This document shows positions 34,601-49,600 of a DNA stretch of 64,000 bases, piece after piece (within the stretch, counting starts at the first letter, position 1; each line of letters begins with the position of its first letter). A program made the position numbers and the translations under genes. This DNA comes from Cordilura impudica. Taxonomy: Eukaryota > Arthropoda > Insecta > Diptera > Scathophagidae. The notes under the pieces are model-generated. The model ran no database searches and was not told the DNA's origin. It saw only the letters and a list, made by a program, of their open reading frames with translations. The DNA lies in contig OY821520.1 of the NCBI GenBank assembly GCA_963682025.1, positions 138,268,738-138,332,737 on the forward strand. The letters run 5' to 3'.

Positions 34601-37600
34601 AACACGAAAATAACTTTTGATGTTGTATTTTTGGTGTGTAATATTTACATATATGTACATACAAACATATATTAAATAACAAAATAATATACACACATAT
34701 ATTCTATACATGTAGTATATTCATAATAACCGAATGTTAGAAGTGTATCGGTATATTATTTTATTTATATAAAATTCTCCAATATGTATTTTGTTTTAGG
34801 GAAAATACAATTCTTTTGTATTAACAAACAGTGTCACTTCAGTTTGCTCAGTGTTGCTATGCCACAGTAGATGGCGCCGCAATTTATGTTCTAATTAGCT
34901 TTGCAACAGTTATTTCTATTTTAACATGAATGTCAACATTTTCAATTAAATATCAAACACAATAATGTTAAAAGTATATACAGAGCTGAGTAAAGAAAAA
35001 GCAATGAGTTTTTTGCTTTAAAAACAGTTCTACATAGTTATATAAAATTATTATTCTGCTTTATCTACAAAATATCTGATTGCGATTACATATAATTTTT
35101 AAAAATTGTTTATAATTACTAAAACGTTATTATTCACATAAATTCAGAATTGTACCTTTTAAATTTTCCATTCAAATTTAAGAAAATATCAATTCTAAAA
35201 ACTGGAATTCAGATTTCCAATTATATATTAGAAAATATTAATTGAATTTCAGAAAATCGTATTAAAATCATATTTAGAAGACATCAATTGAATTTTTAAA
35301 ACATAAATTTTATTCTTTTAAACATTTAAAAAATCCACTGAAATTGAAAAAAATATTGCGATTCAGGAGACATTAATAGTATTTCTGGATAAGAAAACAT
35401 TAATTTAAATTCAATTAAGTTTAGAAAACCTCAAATAATATTTACACGCTGTCTCGACTAGCTATAATTTATGACAATATTCATGTTCAAGTCAGAGAAA
35501 CAAAATGAGAGAAAACGCGAAGTGGGCAAATTATGTTTAGACATTTCATTTCCAAAATGTCCGTAAACAACAAAAATGCGTTCTTGTACTCAATGCTTTA
35601 AGAGTTAGAAAAACTAAAAATACAAATTGAAGAAGAAACAAGTAAGAAAATTATAGTCGGTCTAGACCGACTATACGATACCCTATACCATGCGTTTAGA
35701 GACCCTATCTCTCAGGCCCAACTAACTGGATATAGAAAATAAGCATAAATCAAATTTGAGTGGGATTTTTATTAATTTTTTTGGCTGCAGATATGAAAAC
35801 ATTCATATCGGATGATATATCTATATGGGGACTAGGCCCAACAATGGACCGATTGACCATGTTTGGTAAAGTCTCTTGTATTTTGCAAAAATATATACAA
35901 ACAACATTTTAGAAGAATCAGTGCATTATTTTTTTTTTTTGATAGATTTAGGTGAAGATCTAGAAGCAGCTCTATATGGGGCCTATGAGTAAGAGTTGTC
36001 CCATAGGGATCATTTTTGGACTACTGATTAATGGATGTAATAAACACATACAAACCCAATTTGACTAAGATTTATATGTTAATTTGGATCTTATGGCAAT
36101 TTATGTTGATTTCATAGGGGCCATTTGTATGGGGGCTAGGTCTAAACATGGACCGAATTTCACCAATTTCAATAGCGTTCATCCTATGGCCGGTAAAAGC
36201 TTATATACCAAATTTCATCAAAATATATTCATAGTTGCAACCTGCAGTTTGATTACAAGCATTACATGGACACACAGACGGACGGACGGACGGACGGACA
36301 TCGTTAAATCGAATCAGATAGTGATTCTGATAGTGATAGTGATTCTGATTCGATCGGTATAATAAAAGATGGGTCTAGGTCAAAACATAGTGGTATAGGG
36401 TATAAAAATGAAAGAAGAAGCACGAGATTTTGGGTGAATCTTTTTATACCCTATACCACTATGTGGTTTGGGTATAATGACTTTGTGCTGCTGTTTGTAA
36501 CTACCAAAAATATTTGACCTAGACCCATCTTTTATTATACCGATCGAATCAGAATCACTATCTGATTCGATTTAACGATGTCCGTCCGTCCGTCCGTCTG
36601 TGTGTCCATGTAAAGCTTGTAATCAAACTGCAGGTCGCAAATATGAATATATTTTGATGAAAATTGGTATTTAAGCCATAGGATGAACGCTATTGAAATT
36701 GGTGAGAATCGGTCCATGTTCAGACCTAGCCCCCATACAAATGACCCCTATGAAATCGACATAAATTGCCAAAAGATCCAAATTGTCATATAGATCTTAC
36801 TCAAATTGGGTTTGTATGCATTTATTACATCCATTAATGAGTAGTCCAAAAATGATCCCTATGGGACAACTCTTAGTCATAGGCCCCATATAGAGCTGCT
36901 TCCTGATCTTCACTTAAATCTATCAACAAACAAAAATATTGTACTGATTCTTCTCACATTTTGTTTGTATATATTTTTGCAAAATACAAGAGACTTTACC
37001 AAACATAATCAGGATCTGTCCATTTTTGGACCTAGTCCCCATATAGATATAGCATCCGATATGAACTTTTTCATATCTGCAGCCAAAAAATTAATAAAAA
37101 TCCCACTCAAATTTGATTTATGCTTATTTTCTATATCCAGTTAGTTGCGCCTAAGAGATAGGGTCTCCAAACGCATGGTATAGGGTATCGTATAGTCGGT
37201 CTAGACCGACTATAATTTTCTTACTTGTTTTAGAATGAAATTAATAATTTCGCTTTTATTTAATTTAAAGTTGCGCCATTTTAAAATACTTAAACGTTAA
37301 AATCGAATGAAATTTCAAAAAAATGGCTGAGTTTATGACAGACTTTCTGTTATGGCAAAAAGTTGGATTTTTTTAGTCATGACATGAACATTAGCGGTCT
37401 CCTCTAGCCATTGACTTGAACATTGTCGTGAACTATGGCTAGTCGAGACACCATGTTAAGAATTTCGAACATAAAGATTGTTACATAAATAAAGCTCAAT
37501 TTGATGAGAATGTTATTTATATATTTTTCACAATTTTTGTGGAAGAAAAAGTTTTTCAAAAAATAAAGATAACAAATTATCTTATTTTAAATTTTTCGCA

Positions 37601-40600
37601 CAGCTTGTTTTTTGCGTTTGGCATCCCAAATTTGAACCAGTGTTCAAGATGACTTAAAAATTTGACTTCATGGTAGGCAAAGCAAAACCCAAGAAATTTA
37701 AGTTCGATAATAATTCCCAGGTAGTAGTATTTGCAGTCAATAAATGAAAATATATTTTATTAACATAATTTAATTCAAAATCAAATGTTGGCATCACTGG
37801 GTTAGATTTTGTATTGTATTGTGTTATTTTGTGTTACCACAAAATCTAATAGTTAAAATTCCCTCTTAATATATAAAAAAAAATTAATTCTCTGTCTTCC
37901 AAATATGGCAATATTTTAACAAAAAATTTAAGAGGTTTTTTTTTTTTTGGTTATTATTTTGTTACTCCATCCGACCTATATGGCTGCAATGAAGAATTAT
38001 TTGGCCAGTTAAAAGAAAATATACAGGCATCTCGTATCCACCCTACACAACCATTACCTTTTATTTTGCAAAAACTTAAACTAAATTAAACGAGAGGTTA
38101 TGTCATATAACCGGAAACGCATGCATATAGGTATATAACCTAAATACATGCAGATCAGCAACCACGATGACCAAAAAGCAAACACCGAACACAGATCAGC
38201 AACCACGATGACCAAAAAGCAAACACCGAAATGTTTTCTTTTATCCGAAATAATAGAAAAGACTAAAACGATCTTTCCTCGTTGGAGCGCTAATTACTAA
38301 TGTGAGAGGGCATTATAGACCAACTCTTGAAATATACAAAAATCATCTGTCTACCCAAAGAATTTGCAGAAATAATTTGGTATTCAGTTTAACAAATTGT
38401 TTACTTTTTCAAATATTTTGTTTACATTTATTATCAATACTCAAACCGAGGTTAATGGTATTGTTTACATCTTGCTTTACATAATGTTTGGAGCAATTCC
38501 GTGTGTAAACACCTTGAAGACCTATCAATATAGCAACAACTTTCAAGTCACAACACTCTTTCCAATCGTGCTTTTCATCATAATATGAATATGAAACCAT
38601 CATATTACTCCTTCATATTTACGAGATGTAACGATTTTTCTGTCGTAAAGTCGAGATCTCTTCTGGAGTTATTTACTTCTTGTTGCGTCAAAAGCTTCGT
38701 TGATTTTGACTGATAAATGCACTTCCAATGAATACAACGTCAAAGTAAACTTTATTATACTCATTTAATAAACAGATATACATTTATTACCCACTAAAAC
38801 GTAACCTAAATAACAATTCGTAATTTTTTTCAAAACCAGGTACTTTCAATTCATTAAGAATAAAATCAACATTTACGCAAACATTTTCATGGCATGTGGT
38901 GCGTTTTATTTGCAGCTTTATAATTTAGCAATAAAAATGTCATGTTTTGCCATTTACGATTTTTATTAGTTATAATATTAATTATTTATTTTTGTTCTTA
39001 TTTCTTTTTTCATTATGGCTGAGAAGCCAATAAAATAAAGCCAAATAAATAAGTAAGCTATTTTATGAATTTATTAATATTAAGGTATTCATCATTGTAA
39101 AATTAGATCTCCGGCTTAATATTGCAGAACTGAATAAATAAATAAAAAAATAAATAAATAAACAAATAAATTAAATAAATAAATAAGTAAATAAATCAAT
39201 AAAAACATAAATAAAATAAATAAAATAAAATAAATGGTGCGTTCATACAAACGGAAAACGGCGTGGCTCTTAAGGATGTCATTAAGAAAAAATTAACAAT
39301 TCGAGATGCAGCACTCCAATACAATTTAAAGAAATCAATGCTCCATAAGCGCGTTCAGAAGGCAAAATCAACATGCTTTAATCAACCACAAGATTCAGAC
39401 TCTGGCAATAGCAACGATGAGAAACTCAATTCTCTAGATACAAGAGTAGCTGGCAGAGGAAAATATATGTCGTAGCTTATATTTAAAAACGAACAAGAAT
39501 GTCAGTTGGTAAAGTATTTACTAAAAGCATCCCGAATACACTATGGCCTCACATATTCTCTCACAAGGGAGTTAGCTTTTGAGTTTGCAGTGAGTCTTAA
39601 AATCACGTATCCTGAACCATGGAATAAAAATAAATGTGCTGGTTTGGATTGGATAAAAAGTTTTATGCGCCGTCATTATGAATAGTCACTTCGAAAACCA
39701 GAAAATACCAGCCTAGCAATAGCAATTGGTTTTAACCAGGCAAGCGTTAACGCTTTTTTCGAAAATTATGGTAAGGTTATGGATCGCTTCCGTTTTTTAC
39801 CGAATTGCATCTTTAACATTGATGAAACCGGGATAACAAATGTAGCGCAGGCCCCAAAAGTTATAGCAGCGACAGGTAAAAAGCAAGTTGGTCAGATTGT
39901 TTCTGGCGAACGTGGTGAATTGGTTTCTTTCTGTGGTATTGTAAGTGATGCTGGTACCACCCTTCCACCTGTATTAATTTTCCCACGAATAAAGTTTAAA
40001 GACAGTTTTTTATATGGTGCTCCTGCTGGAAGTCTGGGATTATCCTCGAGAAATGTATGGATGACAGCAGAATTATTTGTAAGAGTTTTGGAACACTTAG
40101 TAAAGACTTCGAGCTGTTCAACAATGAATAAAATTCTGTTGATCATGGATAATCATGTGAGCCTCGTTTCGATCGAAGCAATTAATGTTGCGAAAGTCCA
40201 TGTAATCGTTATGCTAACATTTCCGCCTCATTGTTCCCATCGCCTTCAGTCGCTTGACGTCGGCGTGTATGGACCATTCAAATCAGCAGTAAAGATTGCA
40301 TTTAATGACTGGATGAGGACGCACCCTGGCAAGGCCATAACTATTTACAATATGGCCGAACTTGCTAATAAAGCATTTAATAAAAGTTTCACTTTTGGCA
40401 ATATCACCAACTCCTTTAAAATATCTGGGATATGGCCTGCAAACAGCATCATTTTTACCGATGAAGATTTTGCTGCTGCATTTGTTACCGATCAACCTGA
40501 GACAATCGTCAGACCTTTCTTAAAATCCGATCCAAGGAAGTCTCAAAATCGACGAAAACGAGGAAAGTCATCCATTCTTACCGACACGCCTGAGAAGACA

Positions 40601-43600
40601 AATGAAGAAACTCTTAACAGAAAAAATTCACTTTAAAAAAACGTTCGCTTTAAGAAACAAGTTAAAAAACATATTAATTTCATCGTCGGATTCAGATAGC
40701 GATGTTCCCAATAACATGATATTGGAATCAGAGGAAAAGCCTGGACTTGATGAAATCGATGATGACAGCAATGAACCACCTCTTTTAATTGACCAAGATG
40801 TTTTGAAAGAGAACGACATGGTTTTGGTTAAATTTACTACACTCAAGAAGCAAAATGAATTTTATATTGGCAAAATTGTCACCGTCCACGGTTTTCAAGA
40901 TTTCGATATTACGTTTCTAAAACGAAAGAATGACAGATTTACTTATCCCGATTTACCGGATATCAGCCAAGTTCAACGAAACGAAATAGTGGCAAAGATG
41001 CCTCAACCAGAAGAACTCCCGGGAACATCTCGATCAGCAAGTTACATCAAGTTTAATATAAACTTCTCCAAATACAACATGGGATAGAAGTTAATGTTGT
41101 TATTTGTATTGAACTGTAGTAGGTATTATAATTTTATTTTTTTTTTTTAATTTTGTTAATTGTATGGAATTATACAATTATCTCTATCTCTATATATATA
41201 AAAGAGACGTGTTTGTACGTAACCGCTAAACTCAAAAACTACTGCACCGATTTTGAAAAAAAAAATTACACACATATTCTATGGACCGTGAGTCGTGTTT
41301 CTGTGTAGTTTCGCATTTGTCCGAAAAATTTCGCGATTTTTTTAAATTATTTTTATTGGTTTTATTAGGTGTTTTTGCATATATTTGTTTTGAAAAGCCA
41401 TTAAATACGATCAAACCAATATTATTAAGCTTAAAAAATAATATATCAAAGCAAAACACACTAACGATCGTTCGGCTGTATACCTTTCTTAATTGATTAG
41501 TTAAAAAATATACACGTACATGTCAGTATTTATTCAAATTTTGTATTTCAAATAAATTAATTACATATTTAATTAAAATGCCACGACCACGTATAAATAT
41601 TGGTCGTAATACACGACAAACAAATCGTGTACGTACATAACATTCACAACAAAGTCAAGAAGAACGCGCAGCAGAAATTGAACAAACTAGATGTCGAGTA
41701 TCACGTTTACGAGAACATTGTACAGAGCAACAACGCGAGATATGAAATGAAGAACAACGTCTAAGAACCAGGCAAGCAAGAACAGCAATTCACAACACAA
41801 ATCGAATTACACTTATGCGTCTGGCATTTAACTACGACCCAACGGTTGATTACGATTCACATAACAATATTGATATTGGAAGCATGGATCAAGTATGTGC
41901 TCATTGTGAAGCGCTAAACTACAAAAAAGAAGCCACAGGGTTATGTTGCGTTAATGGTAAATTGAAATTGCCAGAACTAAATAAACCACCCGAACCATAA
42001 CACACAATGGTACCTGGGACAACGCGGCAATCAAAACATTTTCTTAATAATATTAGAAAATACAACAGTTGTTTCCAAATGACGTCATTCGGTGCTGACG
42101 GAATAGTTACTGATAATTTCATGACAACATTTAAAGTCCAAGGTCAAATATACCACAATGCAGGTTCATTATTACCAATTCCTGATCTACAACATAAATT
42201 CCTTCAAATATATTTTCTTGGCAATTCTGAAGATGAAGTAAACACCCGATGCACAATTACTTCGGAAGTACGCCATGACATAGTACAGTCATTACAAAAT
42301 TTACTTCATCAACATAATGAGTTAGTAAAAAGACTGCAATAGAAGATATGCCATCCAACAATATCAAAATTGTTATAAAAGCTGATAAAACACCAGTAGG
42401 AGAGCACTTAAGACGTTTCAATGCACCAACAATAAATGAAGTAGCCATTCTAATTCTTGGTGATCAGTTCGAAGCCAGAGATATTATTTTACATCGGCGT
42501 AATGATCATTTGAAACGTGTTTCTGAAACTCATCGATCTTATGACACGCTTCAATACCCAATACTGTTTTGGCAAAGAGAGGATAGCTATCATTTGCAAT
42601 TGAAAATGATTAATCCAGCAACTGGTAAATTTGTATTTTTATTTATTTTATTACAAAACATTAGGGGAACTATTACAACAAAAATATATTTTAATATTAC
42701 AGGTTCAGAAAAAAAAATTAGTTGCATGAATTATTATGCACACAGATTGATGATTCGAGAGAATATAGAAAATCATATTTTGAAATGTCGGCAATTGTAT
42801 CACCAATATATAGTGGCAAAAACACGTTTACGACAATATTATGCAATCTGTTAATGCAGGAACTGCTGGAATTTATTTCTTAGATGCACCCGGAGGTACT
42901 GGGAAAACATATTTAATTTCAGTTATTTTAGCAGCAATACGTTCAAATGGTAATAAAGCATTGGCAATGGCATCTTCTGGAATTGCAACTACTTTGTTAG
43001 ACGATGGCAGAACGGCACATTCTGCATTAAAATTACCATTAAATATGCAACTAACAGAAACACCAACATGCAATATTTCGAAAACATCCGAAATGGCAAA
43101 GGTATTCCAACTCTACAATCTTATTATATGGGATGAATGCACAATGGCACATAAAGAGTCATTAGAGGCATTGCATCGAACATTGTAAGATTTACGTAAC
43201 AACGACCAACCATTTGGAGGTGCTCTTATATTATTGTCAGGTGCTTTTAGGCAAACTTTACCAGTATAAAATCAACTTGTGGCATTTTGTTCAAAAACTA
43301 TCACTTACTATAAACATGCACGTACATACATTTAGAAAATGACCAATCAGCACATTTGTTTTGTAACCAATTATTGGACGTTGGAAATGGAAAAATTGCT
43401 ATAGACAATACAACAATATTAATAACATTTCCTGAAAATTTTTGTGTAACTAATGAATCCAAAGAAGATTTATTTCAAATGTGTACCCCAATATCATACA
43501 TAATTATAAGAATCATCAATGGTTAGGCGATCGCGCTATTTTGGCAGCCAAAAACAAAGATGTCAGTGACATTAATATTGATATTGTAAATAAAATTAAT

Positions 43601-46600
43601 GGTCAAACAAAAACGTACAAATCGATTGGTTGCATTATGGATCCAGATGAAATTTTTAAATTCAATTGATTTGCCTGGAACTCCACCTCACATTCTACAA
43701 TTAAAAATTGGTGTGCCAATAATTCTACTATATTAACTGGAAAATACAAGGGTGAAAATGTATTAATTCCATGTATACCAATCACTCTATCAGGTATGCC
43801 ATTAAACTTTAAACGCATTCAATTTCCAGTACATGTAGCATTTGCTATGACAATTAATAAATCTCAAGGCCAATCGTTGCAAGTCTGTGGACTAAATCTT
43901 GAGACACCATGTTTCTCAAATGGAGAATTATACGTTAGATGCTCACGTGTTGGTAGACCATCATCATTATTCATATTCGCAAATGAAGGCAAAACAAAAA
44001 ATATTGTTTATCAGAGAGCATTGCAATAAAAGGTTACTAATTAATTTCATATATAATATTTCATATATAATATAATATACATCATTTCACTAATACAAAA
44101 CATTGTACGATAAAAGTTTTATAAAATTTAAAATCTTTACTAGGGGCCAGCAAAGCGGACCGGGTACAGCTAGTTTTCTATAAAAAAAAATATATATTTT
44201 AACTCCTTCTTTGTGTTTTTGTATCAATTGTCAAATTTTGAGTGGTGTCCACAGTAGCCTCTAGTAAAATTAATGGAAGGGGCTATTGTGGACAAATATA
44301 AGCTCTTTTGAAAATAATTTTATTATGCATTTATGAAAATAAAAACATATAACATTGGTGTAATTATGAAGTTAAGAGGTATAACTAACCGCTTAAAATG
44401 ACTTTCTTACAAAAAATATATGCAAAGATATATAATTTTGTAATAATGTAAAAAATTCCACACTAGCCCCTCTCCCCTAAGTAAGTAAAGAAATAAATAA
44501 ACAAATAAATAAATAATATATAAATAAGTGAATAAATAAATTAATAAATAAAAAAATAAATAAATAAATATAAAAAATATCTTATAACTTGAAGGTAATT
44601 TAAATGAACATGTTTTGATGTTTTTTATAATACAATTGGTTGAGTTGTTCTTAAGTTATGATAAAATCGGTGGAGCATCCTCTTCAAAAATCCCAAAATT
44701 TTAGAAAATTTTTTTTTAACTTATCCATAGAATTTTAAATTTCGACCGTTTTTGTTTTTAGATGACCATAACCCATCAAAAACATATAGTGATTATCCGG
44801 TGTCATAAAAAAATTACGTTTTATTTCATAGTGTTATTAAAGTTTCATATAAAGCTTACCACCACCACTTAAATATTTTAATTAATGAATTAATGGCAAT
44901 ATTTTTAAAAACCATTATTAAAATATTTGTACCCTTTACGAACCTGTTGTCTGTGTAGTGTGCGATTTTGTATTATTATTTTTTATTTACCTAGCAATTT
45001 CTGTTTGATTACATTTATTTACTTCCATACGTTGCTTTTTAGGAGTGCAAAAAGTATTGCTTTTTATAGACGATTTTACGTATGTATTACATATATTGGA
45101 CGAGGGCCTCTTAAGCGGTGTAGCCTTTACATTGTTTGAATGAAGCGGTTTTATTTTATAAGGTGTTTGTTTTAGTTTTGCATTTTTCTACAATCAAAAA
45201 GATACAGATACGTTATTGTGGTTTTGGATTAAATTATATGATACCACAGTGTATTATTTTTTGTTATTTATTGCACTTTGATTATATTTTTATTTTTAAA
45301 GCAATGCCATACGTTAAAGAAAAAGCATATGACGTGATATCCCCGGTTGTTATTAAAACTTTAGTAAATTTTTTGGACAACAAATATGGAAAGCAAAAAT
45401 ATAACTTTCAAATGAAGGAGCAGCAAAAAATGGGACAACAGTAGGGGAGTTGTTTATCGTATAACAATTAAACCGCTTAGTAATCCAATACTTAAAGTGC
45501 CTCCGTTCAGGCGTCAACAGTCATTATGCTAGAGCAGGATTTCTGAGAAAAACTTAAGCGTATGAAGATGTAAAAAAAATAGTTATCTTTAAGTTAAAAA
45601 AAATATCCAAAACAAATTCAAAATTTCTATTTAACAGTTTCTTCCTTTGAAGTGTGCTTTTCAAAAGGCAAAGGGTCTCTTCCAGCTGCAGAAGCATTTT
45701 TTGAACATCTTCGTTGTCAATTTACATTAATTGATGATTTGAACGAAACAAAATGTACGAAAGACGACCTTCAAGTTGAAGGATTTTATATGCATGACAG
45801 ATTCGATCACCTATCATTTGATCATGTAGCCCACATAATGTGTGTTTAGGCTAAATTACATGCTACAACTTTGGTGATTAAAGATCAAAATCCAGAAAAA
45901 CTTAAAGATCTTAAGAAAATCAAAGACATATTTGAACAACGTAAAGATGATGCCCAGTTGAATGATTACTTTGAGAGTATAAAGACAAGTGCATTGGACA
46001 GTCTATACAAGGAGACAGAAATATAACATTGGCAAAGGTTGAATTTATATTTCAAAAGTGGTATGTTTTATGATTTAATGTTAAAAATGTTGGATTCAAA
46101 TACCAGTGAACCATATTCTGTGATGTGTCATGGTGATTGTTGGATAAACAATATTATGTTAAAAATGGAGGTAGAGAACACACAGCTAGAAAGTATATCA
46201 TTATAATGATCAATTATAGATTGGGCTTCATTCCTGAACAATTGTATCCAAAGGGAGCAATTGGATTTATTTTTGGTATGATCGTTTTTCCAAAATCTAC
46301 ACTATTTAATCAAAGAATTCGTGGCATTGTTATGGATTCTATAGATTGGAATTTAATAAAAACATAATACATACTAACGTTCGTATCTATCAATTAAAAG
46401 TTTACTCACCTTAATATCTGCTATTATGTTATTAATCTGTGGTGTATTTTTCAATTGCTTAGCATTTTGAGCAAATCTTAATGTTGACAAAGTTTCACTT
46501 AAATCGTCACGGTGAGGACTAACACAGGCCAATAATGTTAAGTAAGAATTGGAATTTAAAGAATCTATGTAGCAATAAAATTAAATATATACAATATTTG

Positions 46601-49600
46601 AATATTTAAACAATGTAACATCAATGTTTATTTCATTCAAAATCAACAACAATAACAATAATAATAAGAATAATCATTGTAATTACCTTGCAGTACTGAA
46701 CTTAATACGCTATCGCGGTACGGTATTACTTTGTGACCCAAAGTCAAAGCCTGCAACACCTTACCAATAGATAGTAATCCTTGATTTATGTTTACACCTT
46801 CCGACATGGCCATACCTTGATGGCCAGTACGTCTGACACCCTCCGAGCCTGCTAAGTCGACAATATTCATACACGATGAGATTGTCGATACTTCAGCATT
46901 TGCGTTTTTTGTTGTTGTACGTAAGTGTATCGTGAATATGGCGTGAGAACGTGAACTTTGTGAGTTCATTTTCGTCGGACGTACATGACGATTTTTGTTG
47001 CCCTGCATTAGTATTGCATAACATTCTTCAAGATTAGTTAAGAGTTTACGTGTTCCACCAGTATATTTATAACCTTAAACATTGATTGGAAATTATTATT
47101 CAAGTTTTTTTTTATGAATCTATCATAATTTTGACAACAATTTTCTAACAAAAACTTGTTGCAATGAATTTTCAAATGAGTGTATTCAACAGTCCGTCAA
47201 GTATAATATGGGCAAAAGAATTAAAGTTACATAGTCAGAAGAATTACCATCCTATATTAGGGTTCTAACTTTAGCCTGATAAACAGAGCTGCGGAGTTGG
47301 AGGAATATTTTGAAATGAGAGATGTGGCTCCGGCTCCGAGTCTTACATTTAAATCAAATAAAGACACCAATTAATGAAACAAAATAAAGCACCAGAGAAA
47401 AAGAGTTATGTTTCATAACTTCTTCATGTTTCGACCTTCAACAAATTCTCAAAAATATTTTGGACCATAAGAATTCATATTCCACATTAAGTTGCAAAAC
47501 AAAAAAAAAATGTTTTTGGTAAAAACGCCTTAATGGACATGCCAAATCAAATTATTTCACAACTTTTATTAAACTCAATTCGTTGTACATATGCTTAAAA
47601 AATGTTTAAGCCCTTAAGAAATTTATTTGTTTCTTGATTAGACTTTGATTGGATTGTATGAATGAAAAAACAACATGTGAATATAGTATGTTTTTTTGTG
47701 TTGGAATAGAAACATTTTTGTATAACTATTACTTAACTATAAGATTTTAAGATTTTTCATAGTTATACTGCTCCCCCTATAGTTGGTCCAGTCTCCTATT
47801 AGAATATACATATTTGTACTGCTCTCCATAACGGCTCTAGGTAAATTGCTGATTACTAAATATTAGAACCGCCATATTAAAAAAAAACTAATAATGCATT
47901 TACTATTTAAAAATAAACAAAATAACCATAAATCCTAACCTTAAAATATATATATATTTTTTTTTCGAATTAAGGAAACTTCAAACTTTGCATCTGCTTA
48001 CAATATCTCACTGCTTTTCAATAAGGACATAACAGTTTTGTAATTTAATAAAACACAGAATAATTAAAACTAGCAGATTCCAGCGCTCGACATCCGAGTG
48101 CAATTTCTAGGCAGCTTTATTTTTCAACTTAGCCAATTCACAAACCAACAATTTTATGGTTTATTATTATTGTGAATGAAGATAACAAACTCATTAACAA
48201 ACACATTAACAAATTTAATAAAACACACATGGCACATGTATAATTTTATGTATGTGTAAGTAGCCACTTTAAATGCAGTTTACTCAAAATAAAGGAAAAA
48301 ATTTAAAAATCTGTAAATCTGCAAAACGGCTAAATAATATACGTTTGCTAAAAATCGGGATAAAACGGTAGAACAAAACATCGGCCACAAGAAATCGCCT
48401 AGTCTATTAATATTATAGATATTGAGCTGAAATGTATTCCACGTGGAGTACACATGTTACATTTAAGAATGGAATTTGAAGGAAGATAAGAATAAGATCA
48501 GCTCTAGCTACAGCGTTGCCATTCGATGAAATTTACTGTGATATTATATTTTAGGCCGTGTTTATTAAAAAATTTTATGTTAAATGTTTAATGTTTTGTA
48601 TTTTGTGTTTAATGTAAAATAGAATTAATTTAAATGTGATTTAAAAATATTTATGATACTACGTCTCTTGAGAAAGTCAACAAATAATTGACGAAACATC
48701 GAGAAAAACTTGTAAAATAAATGCATTTTTATTTACATTAAAGAAAACATAGGTCTGACTAGCTTAAAAAAAAAAACACAACAAAGATTAAAAACCTGAC
48801 CAAAATTTAACTAAATTGGAATTCGATCTCGTTCATATGACCACCGCGATCGCTGCAATCGATCGATTCTTTGGAGCCAATTTTCACCACTCTTCTACAC
48901 ACATATGGACCGAAACGTTGGCATTTTCGCTTTCGATATTGTTCCTGAGCTTGTTAGCATAAAACAATAACTTAAACATTTAAATCTGATGAACGAGGTG
49001 GCCATTTGACCTGGCCACTTCACGAAATTAAATCAATTCCTCTTCAATAGATTAATTGTTTAACCAACTGCTTGGTGTATGGCACCAATTTTTTTCGAAC
49101 CACATACCACTGATGTCAAGTTCATCCAATTCTTGGAAAAAATGGTTCTCCTACATGGCACAATAGCAAACCCCCATCGTTCCTATAAGGAGCATAGGGC
49201 CTCATAATATGGCGATCATTCTCATCTCAGAAAATATCCTCACCACACGGTCACTTTTCGTGGATGCAATGGAGTCTCTTGAAGCACATGTGCGTTTGTT
49301 TCTGACCAATAACGCATATTTTGCTTGTTGACAAAACCATTAAGCAACAAATGAGCTTCATCGCTGATGATGAGTTGATGATGGAGTTGTGACCACCGAC
49401 TAGAACTTCGGTCGAAATTTCTTATAATTTCCAAACGTAGACGGTTTGACATAGACTGTTCATAAACTAAATTAAGAGTGCGTTTATATTAAAATAAATA
49501 ATTGTTATATCAGTGCTAAGATAGTTTAAAACAAAAAAAAATCCATTTGAAAATTACAAAATCGAATAATATAAAAATATACTTATGATAAATAAAATTA

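Larger units (their letters stand above)
35449..37453. mobile_element. TIR element G enclosing an inverted P pair
   Basis: TGTCTCGACTAGCTATAATT (35450) and the complement of the right end TGTCTCGACTAGCCATAGTT (37450) begin inverted repeats of about 45 bases that continue through GACAATATTCATG / GACAATGTTCAAG. The P copies at 35637-36406 and 36443-37230 lie inside. No transposase and no clear target duplication were found. Confidence 0.65.

Noticed and set aside
35637..37230. The P pair as a CRISPR-like or satellite array
   Set aside because: Only two copies in opposite orientation with one spacer; this is an inverted transposon pair in a fly genome.
38302..38603. Overlapping small frames on both strands
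   Set aside because: No motif, AT-driven composition and mutual overlap.
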